The notes under the pieces were generated by a model. It worked only from the letters and a program-made list of their open reading frames with translations, made no database searches and had not been told where the DNA came from. The translations under genes were made by a program, and so were the position numbers. This document shows positions 1-13,500 of a stretch of 64,000 nucleotides of DNA, in pieces. Positions within the stretch are counted from its first letter, which is position 1. Each line of letters begins with the position of its first letter. Origin of the DNA: Ciona intestinalis (taxonomy: Eukaryota > Chordata > Ascidiacea > Phlebobranchia > Cionidae); contig NC_020177.2 of assembly GCF_000224145.3 (NCBI RefSeq), forward strand, positions 2,745,649-2,809,648. Direction: 5' to 3'.

Positions 1-55
1 GAAATATGGGGTTTAGGTGCTAACGGTATCCCATCTTACCACACAGTACTATATA
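1..55. mobile_element. MITE, 3' end only (cut by window edge)
   Basis: The sequence ends with the terminal inverted repeat seen in the other copies (TCCCATCTTACC, then ACTATATA). The preceding bases 'gtttaggtgctaacgg' match the right end of the copy at 10263-10436. Only the right end lies in the window. Confidence 0.8.
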
Positions 56-312
56 ACGTATGAGACGGTATATACAGCAGTCAATAGTTCAATATTTTGT
101 ATCCTTCCTCACGGTCAACAGCAGTTGTACCAAAACCACTAAACACAGCTGTTGTGTGGCGTCATGGTTTAGAATTTCGACCCAGAATCCGTTTGCCGAT
201 AACCCATACGTTCAGGCAGTAAAACGTATAGTGGCTGAAGTAACAGACACTTAGAACTTGACACGCAAGCATATACGGCCTCTCAAGCTGGGTGGTGCTT
301 GAATATATGATA

Positions 313-495
313 TTGTACTGCTGCGGGTATTTAAGAAAGGGATATACCGTTAGCAACTAAATTCCTTAGTTTCACATCGTGTTTTGAACAATTAACAACG
401 CTTTTTTAGAGTCGCAGGAATATGGTTATAATTCTCTACATATTCTTTATTAATTTACAACCAAATAGGACAAGAGGGGAGAATGAAAACACGTC
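313..495 (-). mobile_element. MITE, degraded copy
   Basis: This is an old diverged copy, read in reverse relative to most others. The block 'gttttgaacaattaacaacg' and the later 'aaataggacaagagg' match the internal part of the family. The inverted ends are weak. Confidence 0.65.
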
Positions 496-499
496 TGGA

Positions 500-560
500 G
501 TTCTGTTTCATATACCTATATAAGTAATTTACGAGTTATCACATACGTAACTTAGTCGGT
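500..560 (-). mobile_element. SINE 3' fragment, reverse orientation
   Basis: The order 'ctgtttcata', 'acgagttatcacatacgtaa' is the reverse complement of the SINE body seen in full at 28505-28795 and 55940-56250. It abuts the MITE at 313-495. Confidence 0.5.
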
Positions 561-1910
561 TCATATTTTTTCGGAATTTTTCCTCTTTTTTTGAAAATTT
601 CCTTTTACAATTAAGAGAAATAATATACAAAAACAAGCTATGGATAAACAAGCTATGGTCACGATTTTTACTTTATCATTCAAGAATACTCTTATTTAAA
701 CAATGGGGTATATAGCGAAACCATTTTAAAATGAGACAAATTGGTCAATTTCCAGCCTTCATAAATGACAAGGTACCGGAGACGAGTCGGCTATCGCTCG
801 GTTGCTATTTCTTTTGAATGAATATGAATTGGTTACCGATTTCACGTTCCAATTGTAATCGTTCACCCACGTTATATTACGGATGACACTCAAGCCGCAA
901 AAATCGGTCTGCATTTGACTTTGTTTCTGATATAACGTCGGTTACGTACTTGGGCAAGTTTTACTTCCAGCTGTGAGGTTCGAACCCACAACATTCGATA
1001 TACTCGTGGTATGTAACGGCTTGAAATACACACCTTTCCGGCAATGGACCAACATAGGCTTAAATTCCGTGGTCGGACACCTCACCAATGTAGAATAGAA
1101 TGGGTATACGGCTTTTTGGATTTGGTATGAAATATTTTATATGGGGTAACAGAACATACTTATAGAGTGATTCAAAGCCCGTGTGGATTGAAAAAATGTA
1201 AATTGCATAAAAACTTACACGGCGTAAAACTTGTTATTTGTTTGAATACCAACTATAGCCCTTTCCCACACCTTAACATGTATATGCTCCACTAGGCCAA
1301 CTGTACATTGTAATCCCATATGCCGCTGCTGGCAAACAGGTTGTCAGGTGTCCAGTTTCGTCCCCGGTACAATACGACGATCTACACCACGGTAATGCAG
1401 CTACCAGAGCTGCAGCCTAGTCCCGTGAAATCGGGACGCTGAAACCCGATATCAGACCACTCGACTTTAATCTACGCGTTTGTGTTTTTCGGGTATTTGT
1501 TGCACGCAGCCGCCTTTGTTCGGCAAAAATTCGCGATCAGATCACCTTGCACCCGCGAGAACGCCAGAGAGACAACAGTCGGGTACTGTTACGTAACAGT
1601 AAACGCGGTGTCAGGTTACAGAGCTTGTCACGGCAACGCTTGAGTTTAGTTCATCTTTGGAATCTTATAGTTTACTGCTGATGCAACCTTTGGCTTCTAC
1701 GAGTATCTTTACATCTGTACTAAAGCAAAAACAACAACAAACAGAGTTTTCCCTTGTTTCCTGCATTAATTTGTGGCACAGACTGCAAACTGTACACTTT
1801 AAATAGTAAAATTTACCACTACTTTTTACCTCTGCGAAACTTCGCAAAACTGAACTAGAAAAATCAGTAAAAATCATAAAAATGATAAACTATAATGACG
1901 TAACATGCAG

Positions 1911-4397
1911 GGTATGACGAAGAAGTCACGTGCTCGTGGTGCCGAAAACAGGGTCGGTCATTATTTACGCTTCAAGAGAACGACGGAACGAAAAGTTTCT
2001 GCAGCGAAAAATGTTTTGCTGCTTGCAGGCGGGCAACTTTTAAAAGAACTCGTGTAAGTTATTATGTCCCTCTGCTTTGTTGTGAAATTTCGGGACGAGA
2101 ACACTGTTAGTGTTTAAAGCGTTTTTCTGCCCTGTGCTAGTGTTTTATAAACAGTAACAGTCACGGGTCTGTTTTTAAAAATACCAAGATTTAAATGTAA
2201 CTCTAATTTATTTATTTTACGCTCTCATGCACCCTCCTTAACAATTATATAAGCAATACATAGGGATAAACGCTGGCCACAGACTAACAAAAGTTATTTG
2301 GGATGGCGTAGTACGTGTTTTATGTATATACTTAGGATGTATCAACTTTCATATTGCAAACTTACAGAAACTGGCCTTTATAGATTAACCTTGTTACTTT
2401 GCGTTTTTCGCCTCGGAAAAATCAAACTTTTGCGCGCTAGGAAAACAAAATGCTTTCTGAAATAAACCTCCGTGCTAATTAATTTGCAAGCCCCTTGATA
2501 TAAACCGCTACCCGATCCAAAGCACTTGTAATCTTACCCGTGAGAAATCAACCTCTCGCAGGTGTGTGACTGGTGCAAGCAGATACGGCATCCGAGGAAG
2601 TTTCTAGAAAACACAGGCGGAGATGGAAGATTGCAGTTTTGCTCGTCGCAGTGTTTGGAGGGCTACAAGATGGCCATCTTCTGCAAGGAAATACAAAACG
2701 GAAAGGTACAGATTTCGTAATATACAGTAGAGTGGGGTAAGATAGGACTTTTTTTACTCTATCTTTTCTTTCTATTTAGTAGTAAACAAACAATGTTTAC
2801 TAAATTACACAACCTTGCCCGGCGACCTTTTTCTGTTTAAAAATAATATAACTTTTGCATATATGTCCCCAACATATAGCACTTTTAACAAAATTAACGC
2901 GTAACAGAACAGCACGATCAGTTGAATAAAAAATATAAAAACATCCGCTTTTTAATATTCTTGTATATAATTGTTATATTGTAACTTGTTTTAATTGTTT
3001 AGAGCGAGGATGAAAAAGATGACGTTTCAAACACCAGTAGTGGTAGAGGGCTTATCTCTCCACCGACCGACGACGAGTCCGGACTGGTCGATCTGCGCAT
3101 GCGCAGTCCGTCAATCAAGATAAGGCATGCCCTTCTTACAACGTCTTTGGACAACCCCAACACCAGCAGCAATCGTACAAAGTCAATAAGTCCCGACGGT
3201 GTGTTCACTCTAGATCCAAATCCGATCCGACCGAAACGCTTCTCTCGCGATGATACGTCATCAGGCGTGACGTCATCGCCACGCAATAATGACGCGGAGA
3301 GCAGAAGATTTTCCTCCACTGAAACTAATCACAGAAGTCATTCAAAGGAGTCACACAACAGATTCCGCCATAGCGACTCCTCTCTAAGAAAGGCACAGAA
3401 ATCAAGATCCAGCAATGATGTAAGACCAGTTGTCCACAAACCGAAAGCTGGGGTTCAGTCACAAAGAACCCAGGCCTCACCCACATTGAAGAAGACAGTG
3501 CGAACAGCATGGCCTCCTGTGGGAGGAACTCCAAAGCACCTGCCTCCGCTATCCACAACACACGAGGCTTTAACTAACATGGGTGTAGGTAAAACCTTGA
3601 ACCCCAATCCCTTGCCTGTTCCGTTTTTCGGGGAGCAGTCGCCTATGAACGTTGCCGCCTTACAAAGCATGCTTGCGTCTGGATTGCTACAAAACCAACT
3701 ACCCCCTAACCCTAATTTATACCCCGGTTTATACCCGGGGTTCCCTTTTAACCCACAATTACCCAGTTTACCCAAAGAAAATTCGGAAAAGTTGGACCCG
3801 TCCAGCTTCTTTTTGGGGCTTATGGCCGCTGGGAATTCTCTTCCGAATCCAGGGGCATTGCCGGCAGTGGGTGAACCCCACAAACCCCAGCAAAGTGCTC
3901 AAATAACCCCAAGCTACAGCAATACACCAGAAGTTTCTAAACCATCAACTGTTGAAGTTCAACAAAAACCACAACCTATAACAAACAATAATACATCACC
4001 CTTCCCATACCCAATGTTGCTGGTGCCATTCCCGGTTCCTGTTCCAATACCAATTCCTATTCCAATGCCAAGACCAGATACCGAATCCAAAGATTTAAAT
4101 CAAGAAATTGAAACTACGAAATCTGACTCACTGAAAGAGTCTGCTACCCAGCCTACAAACCAACCTTCCCAGCCAGCGGGTTTGGAAACAGCCGAAAGAA
4201 CTCTTTCGCCCAAACCCGAGTCTCAGAAATCCCCAAGCAACGAGTCAGAACCTTTTGATTCCTCTGCGATAGATCTTTCAACGAGGAAGCGGGAATCTTC
4301 TGAAGAAACTTCTAGAAAGAGATCGGCAGATGATGTTGCATGTGTTCCTGACCGGCCGATGGTTGTAGCAAATAAAAAGCCGAAAATTCTGGCTTAA
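1911..4397 (+). CDS. SOBP: Sine oculis-binding protein homologue (SOBP), 3' three exons
   Basis: Exons read at 1911-2053, 2562-2705 and 3003-4397 (stop TAA); all junctions are GT-AG and phase-consistent. The first exon enters mid-codon, so the N-terminus lies upstream. Exons 1 and 2 each encode one FCS-type zinc finger: CSWC...FCSEKC followed by ACRRATFKR, then [14 protein letters not shown]...FCSSQC followed by YKMAIF. This is the paired arrangement of human SOBP, but the two fingers are nearly adjacent here. The long last exon is low-complexity: Ser/Pro-rich, then a hydrophobic [16 protein letters not shown] run like the PI/PV run of vertebrate SOBP. Near the end it has AIDLS, resembling the SUMO-interacting motifs of the family, and a basic terminus (KKPKILA). 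SOBP is a nuclear cofactor linked to SIX1-type homeoproteins and inner-ear development. The family call is strong; the role in Ciona is inferred. Confidence 0.9.
2722..2815 (+). mobile_element. MITE, 5' part, in SOBP intron
   Basis: Begins with 'gtagagtggggtaagatagg' and carries the internal 'tagtagtaaacaaac' block about 50 bases later. No right-hand inverted repeat was found, so the copy is truncated. It starts only 16 bases after the exon 2 donor. Confidence 0.7.
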
Positions 4398-5378
4398 ACT
4401 TCTAAATTGGTATATAGTGCATGCAGCCAAGCGTTCTGTTTGAAAAATTCTGTTCGTTTAGTATTTCACACGACTTCAAAATCAAGTCAGACCATAACAA
4501 CACCTAGCGAACACTGTAAAACGACGACGGAGTACGAGAATTGCCAGCGTTCCTAGGTTTCGATACATTCAATCAGTTGATTTTATTTATGGAGGTGACC
4601 TTCGGTTGGCCATATTATCTACACAAACTTCCCTTTGAAGCAGTTTCTGGTTGAAACCGAATGCAACCTGAAATGTCATGGTGTATACAACGCGCAAAAA
4701 TCTACGTCACGATATTAGATTATTTTGCACACGCATTCTGCTGACGTATGCATTGCGCAAAGGGAATCGTACCGATGCTGAGATGTTGGCGTCTAACTCA
4801 ATTGCTATATTGTGCGTTTGAAACTCGACACTGCGTCTCGTTATAATATTCAGCCCTTTTACGAGTATAGAGTTTTCTCTTCAAGCAGGCCTGGCCGGGT
4901 TGAATCAAATACCGCAAGCGCCACCGACTTGGGTGGTTTACTGTTTTCGTTTCGCCTGGTTGAAGGCAGACATGAAAAAGCATGGGTGGCACACTTACAT
5001 GAAACCAACCTTATCCGACCCCTTTCCACAAAAACGCTTTAAAATCGGTGTTCTACACACTTTTTATGCCATTCGGAAGTCCTTTAAGTAGGGTACCGAC
5101 TTGCGGGTGCTGTTTTATGTTTATTTTTTGTCTTATCGCCGCCATCTGTACTTCTCCAAAAGTTTCAAAATTTATTATTTCCCGAAAACTGCTTTGGATT
5201 TTTTTGCTTCAACCGTTACAGTGCTACTTTATACGTGATCGAAATGGCCTACAGTTTGTGTACATATATCACGTTGCTGCGTCCGTTCCCATGTTTCGTA
5301 ACCACTGCCCGTCACTGTCGTGTTTGTGACGTCACTGTCGTGCCTGTTGCTTGTGATACTGTCCGCTTGCAGTACAAC

Positions 5379-5384
5379 AATAAA
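5379..5384 (+). terminator. Candidate SOBP polyadenylation signal
   Basis: This is a canonical AATAAA about 980 bases after the SOBP stop codon. The intervening sequence shows no repeat and no convincing ORF, as expected for a long 3' UTR. Other sites could be used. Confidence 0.35.
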
Positions 5385-8010
5385 GATTTTGTTTCACGCC
5401 AAACAGTGGCTAATTACCTAGTCAGTTTTCCAGTATAAAGACCCGACTCTGCCGTTCTAAATTCTGCATCCGCAGTGCTCTCATGTTCAGTTGAAGCAAG
5501 TACTGTAACCTGAAACTCGTATCAAACTAGCGGAAAACCGATTGAAAGCTCTTGAGGCCCGTTACCCCACAATGACGTCGCCGCATTGTACTATAGGACC
5601 AGGATATCCCAAACTGGAAATCGCAGCTCAATTGGAAGGTGCCTGCTGATCCGAATCCGGCATAAATATTGACGGCATAGCAGCGTGTGTGACGTCACAA
5701 AGTCTCGCTGAGGATCAGGTTTCTCCACTGTACAGTCATCCGCCAGTGCTGGATGGCGAAATAAGCAGGCAGATACGTAAAAATGCGTTGGGCGGTTACA
5801 CGATACACCCATGCTAGGTCTACCGTGTACGATAAACTACTTGAATTTCGCTCTAATTTGCGCCTAAGCCTCTCCGCTTTTGTGGGAAAGTATAGGCCTG
5901 TTTAGTAGTTATAGCATTACACAACCTACGCATTAGCGCACTATTATGAGTAAAACTTGGCAAGAATTGTCTATTGTTCGTTGTTGGGAGAAAAATCAAA
6001 GCAATAGCCAAGATCACCAGCTGCAAACACATAATTTTCAGATCGCCTTTACATTTACCTGTATGAGTATAATCAAAGCGTTGCAATTTAACCCAGTTGT
6101 CCAATATAAATTTGCATTGATTATAGTGCTGAGCTACAAAAATGTTGGAATTCGTTTATATCTCAATGACTTTGCAACAAAAGGACAAAGCAACAAATGA
6201 GAATACACCTTTCTTTTATTTATTTTCTAAAAGTTATTTTGATAAAAATATGTTTTTTCGCAGAACAGTCAAAAATAAAACTATTTTATATTTTAAAAGA
6301 AACATGTTGAACTTTAATTAATATTTAAAATCCAATTAACCTTAAGGCCTACATCTAATTTTGTTTTTAAATTTTCAAATGTTATTTTAAAGATGTGAGA
6401 TATATTAACATTAACTGGGCATAAAAGAGCCAAAATGTCGCAATTTTAATTAGGAAATGTAAAGATTTATGCTTTGAAAAACATGCATTTAACAGTTCGC
6501 TAGCTAAATTGGGTGCGGAATTTAGATTAAGGGTAAAATGCAAGAGCGTATAATTACGGTTTTGGTTCGGTTGACTAACATGTGAGAACTGCCTCATATA
6601 TGGTTACATATAATTTAAAGATGGGATTTGAAACCAGGTGTCGCGTTTCACAAAACCTATACATAAATGTCAGTAACCTAATCAACCGATAGCTATATGT
6701 ACTGTATTACAGCATGCCTTTTAGGGAGGTGTTTATAAACCATAGTTTTTAAATCAGCTCAAAAAATGTGAAAAACTGATTTAATAGTTTGAAAACACTG
6801 TAAATTTTAAAGTACACCTTATCACGCAAAGAATGAAGCCGCACATACACACTATGTGGGCTGGGATACGTATGAGAATTATGCGTGTGCTTGTAAACCA
6901 AGTATTTTTGTCATATTTTGTGAGTTTTCGGGTAGACAAAATAACCTATCCATCTTTTACATCCATAGCCAGCTAGACAATGTTCATTTCGTCTTAAATA
7001 TGACTGAAACTTTCAATTTGGCGTGACCAATTCCCCGTTTACTCATACACTAATAGAGAGCCATTAAACCCGTGCGATCCATCAAAAATACTCGGAACGA
7101 ATTAGTCTTCGTCAGCAAGTTATACCAACGCTATGACCTAACTGTAAGAAATGATAGTTTTTAGAACCTTGCCATTACGTGGTGGTGTCTTCCCTACCAT
7201 ACACACCACACTTAGGTATCATTTTACCAGCGTTCTTCAATTTAACTGAAACCCAATAAGCTTGCTATTTACCCGAAGACAGCAATGTCTGATATATCAC
7301 AACCTTACGTTTGTAAACACATTTCTACAGCCGTCGGCTAAAGAGATTGGTGTATATGTTTGTATACCGAAGTTAAAGTAACTTAAGACGCCGTACACAT
7401 ATTGGTTTTTAAAACGAGGCCTCATTTTCGTCCTGGGTAATTTTCCGTCGGGTAGCCTGTCGCGTTGAACCATTTTTAACTTCCTTTTCCGAGTTTCGAA
7501 CCCATTTTTCGCCAAGCCGAATGACTCATGTTTAGGTATTAAATCATTGTGGTAAATTTTAGCAAACCGATACCCGCCAAGTGGGCGTAATCACTGATTT
7601 AATCAGAGATTTTCAAGTATTAATCACACCATACGTGGGAACCGAGAATGCTACAATGGTCGCCTCTTGACGAGAAAAAAACAATATTTTTTTACAGTTT
7701 AAAAAACAAAATATTGAAATTGTACCTATTTATTGTTAACGATATCTTTTTCTCTTTTTGTGTAATTTTAATTTCCGCGCCTGACATATAGACCAGCTTG
7801 TATATATTGGGAAATCGTAGGCAGACAAGTTAGTGTTTGGACTATAACGCTGCTGCCACCTAGCGATCACTTGTTGAATATACTGGCTTGAGATGGTCCA
7901 TGTTTTTGTTTTTTTTCTCGCCCATTTTTGGTAATAAATAAAGAACATTCGCAGTAATATTACTGTACCTGAGCGACTCTTGAAGAGCGTTGTTAATTGT
8001 TAAAAAAAGA

Positions 8011-8206
8011 TATAGTGGGGTAGGAAAAGGTGGAACACTTTTCATTCTATTTCCCCGTCCAATTTGATAGTAAACAAGGAAAGTCAACGAGTTATAAAAC
8101 CATATCCCCACGACTCCCGCAGATCGATGTTAATTGTTTAAAACATGATCAGGATATTTGGATATTCTTTGCTAAAGGTGTCCCATCTTCCCCCACCTTA
8201 CCATAT
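8011..8206 (+). mobile_element. MITE, full length, diverged
   Basis: Left end 'tatagtggggtagg'; right end 'cccatcttcccccacctta' then 'ccata'. The internal block 'gtttaaaacatgatcagg' is present. The internal forkhead-like AGTAAACAA is also present. Confidence 0.85.
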
Positions 8207-9206
8207 CTTTTAAGTTGGATTTTTCATTGCACATTATTTCGGTAATAAACAATATCGCTTTAGAGATTCTGCTGTAATATAAACATGTTTTCGAAGTAAA
8301 CCCAAAATTACAACTAAATACCACGTTTAAAGTTTCAAGTAATCGGTCTTTTACTTTTTGGCTATATTACCTGACACCAGGCGAGTACCCGACAGTTAAC
8401 CCTTCACAATTTCTCCTATCGCCTTGGCTATTGTTTTGGTAACAATATACAATAACAGGTCTGTCCCATTCGCTTTATCAGGGCGGAATATCTATATGCC
8501 TTTATTATTTTGATTCGGAATTTAACACCGTCGGGTGGTGGCGCCCTATTAGATTTCTTCATCCCCGCACTTAGTTCTCTCTCGACGTCAATTACGGTGC
8601 CGTGTTTCACGAATAACTCAGTATAAATGTTCGGCGTGCAACCTGATAGCCGTATCTCTCAATGTGGGTTGGCTAGGCGGGTCGTATTCCGACTCACTAC
8701 GATCATATTTCGCTCGGGAAATAACAAGAGCCGGCGCGCATGGTGGACTCTTATGTCGTAATGGTATAATGTGAACCTTTAGGGCGTCGAATAATGCGCT
8801 AGTTTAGGGTGTAATACCTTTTACACGTAACGTAAAATAAAATAGGGTTTTAAAATGACTGCTGATGTTGCCCCGCCACACGAGAAGAAATACGTTCCAC
8901 TTAATACATATACAAGTGTATTCAGAGACAATGTTAATAACCTTGGAACCTGCACACAAACACACATTGTATATTATTATACAGTTACGCCATTAATGGT
9001 GATAACCCCATTGGGTACAATTGTATATGGGACATACAACATGCTGGCATACAAGTATACGCACATGTGATTCACATTTAGTGTTTTATAAAAGGCCCTG
9101 CTCTGCAGTTCCACGCTAGTAATCATAACATGTACCATATTAAGATTAATATCACATAATAGTTTAATAATACTATCTACGTAATCGCCTGGTAATGCTA
9201 GCCATA

Positions 9207-9405
9207 TATAGTAGGGTGAGGAAAGATGGGACACCTTTTCGTTCTATTTTCTTGTTCCATTTGGTAGTAAACAAAGAACATTTAAAAAATTATAAAACCA
9301 TATCCTCACGACTCCTATAGACAGTTGTTAATTAGTTAATACACGATCAGGATATTTGGATATTATATGCTAAAGATACCATATCTTTCCCCACCCTACT
9401 ATATA
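9207..9405 (+). mobile_element. MITE, full length
   Basis: Ends 'tatagtagggtgagg' and 'ccccaccctactatata' are inverted repeats flanked by TA. The internal sequence is the family consensus, including 'tggtagtaaacaaagaac'. Confidence 0.9.
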
Positions 9406-9409
9406 AGCT

Positions 9410-9500
9410 ACACATGAGCGTAAGATGGGACATGTGCATTCTCGTTTCACGTCCTATTGGTAGTAAACGACGAATATTTACAGATTTATATTCGCGCGAC
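9410..9500 (+). mobile_element. MITE fragment next to a full copy
   Basis: The partial left half runs 'cgtaagatgggacatg' to 'ttggtagtaaacgacg', directly abutting the 9207-9405 copy. This suggests insertion of one copy beside or into another. Confidence 0.55.
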
Positions 9501-10262
9501 TTTTAAAAACTCTTAAAAAAAAGAAATTATTGCTTTTATACAGTATCGGTTCTTGGACGAATCGCTTTGTTTCTGTGTATTCCCAAAGTTGTGTATTAAA
9601 TAATTGATATTTATGGTGGTGGTGGGTAATGTAGCGGTGTAACCGCAATGTTTCATATTACTACAATAAAATGAAACTTATCTCACGTATTGAATGAGCA
9701 AACTCCGCCAGTGATGCCTATCAAAAACTAAACGTCCGAGTTTTCTCAGTGAGGCATTGGAATAAAATTTTGATTTGCAACACTGCTGGTGTTACGAACA
9801 TAGCCCGCCATCTTTTCAATCAACAAAAGTATTTCAAGTGACGAAAGAATTCTAAGAACGGATGATACCTGGGTCTTGTTTCACCGGAACGAGACAAATT
9901 GTGATAAAGTTAAGGCCGCTTCAGGATACGCATTCCGCATATATGATACGCCTGTCGCATCACTTTGACACAAATTGCATGGAATATACTTTATTTACAA
10001 CAAATTCAACACAAAAAAAGTTGGCAAGCAATTGAACTGAAGGCTTTTTTATGAGGATTGTTAATTTTGAACACTTACGTTAAATCTATACACGATAAAA
10101 TACAAAGCGAAGAGAATAATAACGTAACAAATAAATCTCTGTAAATGTAAATCTCTGTAAAACATGATGCAACAAAACTATTACCAGCTAATTTAATCAT
10201 AATTATAAACCTAAAATAACTATTTTAATATTCTCATTGAAAAGGAAATTTCAACAGGCGAA

Positions 10263-10436
10263 TACAGTAGCGTGGGGTAAGATGGGACATGTAAATCTAT
10301 TTTTTCGTTTATGGTTGAAACAAAAATTTTACATAATTAAACTACTCTTAAACGTTGTTGGGTGTTTAAAATATACGATACGAAACTATGAGATTTAGGT
10401 GCTAACGGTTTCCCATCTTACCCCGCAGTAATATAT
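10263..10436 (+). mobile_element. MITE, shorter variant
   Basis: Ends are 'tacagtagcgtggggtaag' and 'cttaccccgcagtaatata'. This belongs to the GGGGTAAGATGGGAC sub-type, which has a shorter interior than the GGGGGAAGATGGGACACC sub-type. It lies about 95 bases beyond the BTBD16 stop, so it probably sits in that gene's 3' UTR. Confidence 0.8.
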
Positions 10437-10530
10437 AAATATTAACACTTTTGGGTGATTTGGCAAAAAATCCAACCAAACATAAAAGCTAAGGACGTTT
10501 AACACTATGACGTAATTGATGACGAAATCT

Positions 10531-13500
10531 TTAAGACGGCGGAAAGAAAATGGCAAACGAGACGTAGATCGGGGTGATGACGTCAGTGACACGTAGCACC
10601 TAAAAATGTCATGACATCATTAACATATGACGCCATCAACTTAGTCGGCACGCTTTTTCTGCAGAGGAGAAAAGGGGTTCGAGGCCCGACGTTCATTGTG
10701 GCCTTTTAGCAAGAAACTTATTGGCAATTGTTCCAACCCAGTAGTCACCAATAGGTTATCTGAATTGTCATCCAAAGAAGTAAAGTAAAACTTACAGGTG
10801 TTCACATGGTGCATGAAACAGAACACCCGCGTTACAAGACCGTTATAGTTGCCCCCTTGGCGAGATTGAATAAGTTACATTCGTTCATACGTCATAACAT
10901 GAAAATGTGTGCACCAACCTGACTCTTAGCGGATTTTTGATCAAGGCCGAATCTTTGCTCGATCACTCCGGACGTCACGTTCCGCCACGTAGAGTCGCTA
11001 GTGAGGTGCTGGACGGTGAGGTTATAGCGCACCAAGCGGTCACGTCGCATCGAAAAAGTCGCGCGTTCGCAAGCGCGGAACGACAACGATGGGTCGGTGG
11101 GACGGAGACGCTGCAATGTGACGTCATAGTTGCGTTAGTGACGTCATCATAATAACGTCATAGAATTATTACATATATTATACCCTTGCGGTGGCTAAGC
11201 GGTAATCGTAACTTAAGGGTACCAGATTCAATACTTGATGCTGTTACCATTGTGGACGCGTGTGTCCTTGGAAAAAGCACCGAATATACATTACTTCTAA
11301 CCAGTAGTGACTTATTGGTTGTTCAAATCGCTATCCATACATCAACAAACACAAAAATAAATGAACCATAAAATAAAGACATGTGTTATAAACTTATAAT
11401 GACGGACGTTACCCTGCCGCGTGAGGATAAAAAAGTGGATAAATATATTTATTCATTCAATTGACACTAAAGCCCCTTACCTGCAGATACACGATGTAAT
11501 TGTTGGTGTTTCCTTGTCGTTGAGTTTTAGCTTCAAAGTGAAATCCATGCAAGGAGATAATCTCTGAATGATAACCTGGCTCTTGTTCTAATATAAATCC
11601 AAATCTATATGGAACAAAACGGGATATTTATTAAGGAAGAAAGCGTTAATTTGTAGAGTGTAAAAAATCTGTGGAGTTTTTGACAGCAGAACTGTATTAA
11701 TATTAATGTGCCTTGTGTTACGATGTATATTTTGTAGGTTTAAATGACATTAAATGCAGTGTGTATAGTTAAAAGAACTCGTGTAATGTGGTAGGGGATG
11801 ATGGGACACCTTTTTGCTTTAGCACACAGAATTGTAATATGCTGATTAAGTTTTAAACAAATAACAATAGTCCATGGAAGTCGTGAGGATATGGTTTTAT
11901 AATTCTTTGAATATTCTTTGTTCACAGCCAAATGGGACGACATAATAGAACGAATAGGCGTCCCATCTTCTCCCATCCTACTAAAGATGAATGTAAGTGG
12001 AAAACTTATATGACAAAAAGGCAGGCCTGCTATACCCAACTAACTAAACACGATTTTAGCAAAAAAACGAAATAAAACAACGAGAGAGCATAGCTCTAAT
12101 GAATGAACACGTATATCGTTATAGTCGTCGGCTCGTCGCCCGGAAGCATTTTTTAACGTCAAGTTATAGGAATATAAACGGTAAATTAGGCGGTGCCATA
12201 TAAAGTATTTTTAACAGTCTTTATTACCGACCTGCTTGCTCCAAGCGAAAAGTTAAGTAAGAAGCTCATGTCACCTCCACCTTGTAATGCATGGTAGTGA
12301 TGGCTGAATACACGAAGTAACCAAGATTGTGAAACAATGTTCATGAACATAACGTCTTGCAAGTGCTTGGCTGGGAAAGACGTAATATCAAATATATATA
12401 ATTTTTTTGTCCTTTTAATGGTAACGAACTTCGTATTAATGCAAAAAATGAATATATAAAAAAAAACGAAAATTGTAATATTCCTGTCATTGTTGAACGC
12501 CTACTTCTTTAACTATTTTTGGTACATAAATATTTTAACGATTGCCGTTCTGCCACTATACGTGCCATCTACTAAATAAAGAAACACCTACTGTCAGTTA
12601 TTCCATGTAATCGCAAGCAACCGAATGCTGTGCTGTACTTTATTCCTTCTTCTCTTTCTAAGAAAGCACTGCTTCGAGTCATGCTAGAGAAAACATTATG
12701 ACATATAAGGTAGCTTTTTATAAAACTAGAATTTTTGTTACAATATAAAGTTAAAAATTTTATATAATATAAAACTAGAATTATTATACAATATAAACTA
12801 GAATTTTTATACAATTGGTAAGTACACAGATAGTATTTTATTAGGAAATGCGTTGTGGTCTTGTGGGCGTATGTGTCCTTTGGCAAGACACTTAACAACA
12901 ATTTCTCCAGCCTAGTGGTACCTAGCTAATAGGCTGTATAAATTCATAAATTGTCAGCAATACATAACAAGAACCCCCAAAACAATCACCCACAAGTTAC
13001 ATACGTGGGCGCGCTCTTATAATAAATTCCGCGAATCTGACCCTGATTTGATGTTCATAAAGTTGGACGATTCTTGTATAGTGAAATACAGTAATGATCT
13101 GGTGCTACGAAAACGTAACCAACAAAAATCAAGTCCAACCACTAGTTATTAATAGAGAAATATATTTCGCCTAAATGGCATCGTCAGTCTCTTAATCAAA
13201 TAGAATAGATTAAAACAAGTTAGAATCATAGTTTTAGTCATACCTGCTAAAGTATGTCATGACTGAAGTCTGGGCTGGCATGAACATAATATTTGGATGC
13301 ATTTGCATGAAAAGCCAATAACAAAGTGTCTTGTACAGTGAGTATTCATTGTAGGTGAACAAACGTGAGGATTTTAGAATCTAAAAAATGTATTTTTAGC
13401 CTTGGTTTTGGAAAGTTTTTTGTAAAGGTTTAAATAGGTGTACTTGCATTTCAAATTGGGGCACTTTTAAATAGTGTTTTCCTAATCTATGATGATGATT

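Larger units (their letters stand above)
56..1910. other. Non-coding stretch upstream of the first visible SOBP exon
   Basis: No convincing exon is seen here. The first SOBP exon opens with a splice acceptor, so this stretch is probably a SOBP intron. It holds a degraded MITE (313-495), a reverse SINE scrap (about 500-560), a tRNA B-box-like string at about 978-990 (GGTTCGAACCC) that may be another decayed tRNA-derived element, and a short hairpin at about 1421-1438 (GTCCCG, 6-base loop, CGGGAC). Confidence 0.6.
4398..10530. other. SOBP 3' UTR and gene-poor intergenic DNA
   Basis: I see no ORF here that looks like protein. The open frames are short, have no domain character and lack splice context. 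The part to about 5400 is plausibly SOBP 3' UTR. The rest is AT-rich with MITEs at 8011-8206, 9207-9405, 9410-9500 and 10263-10436. SOBP and BTBD16 converge on this stretch. Confidence 0.6.

Noticed and set aside
3455-3883. 142-codon minus frame within the SOBP last exon
   Set aside because: It is a shadow of the SOBP coding frame; the + reading has the SOBP-type Pro/Ile run and joins the zinc-finger exons in phase.
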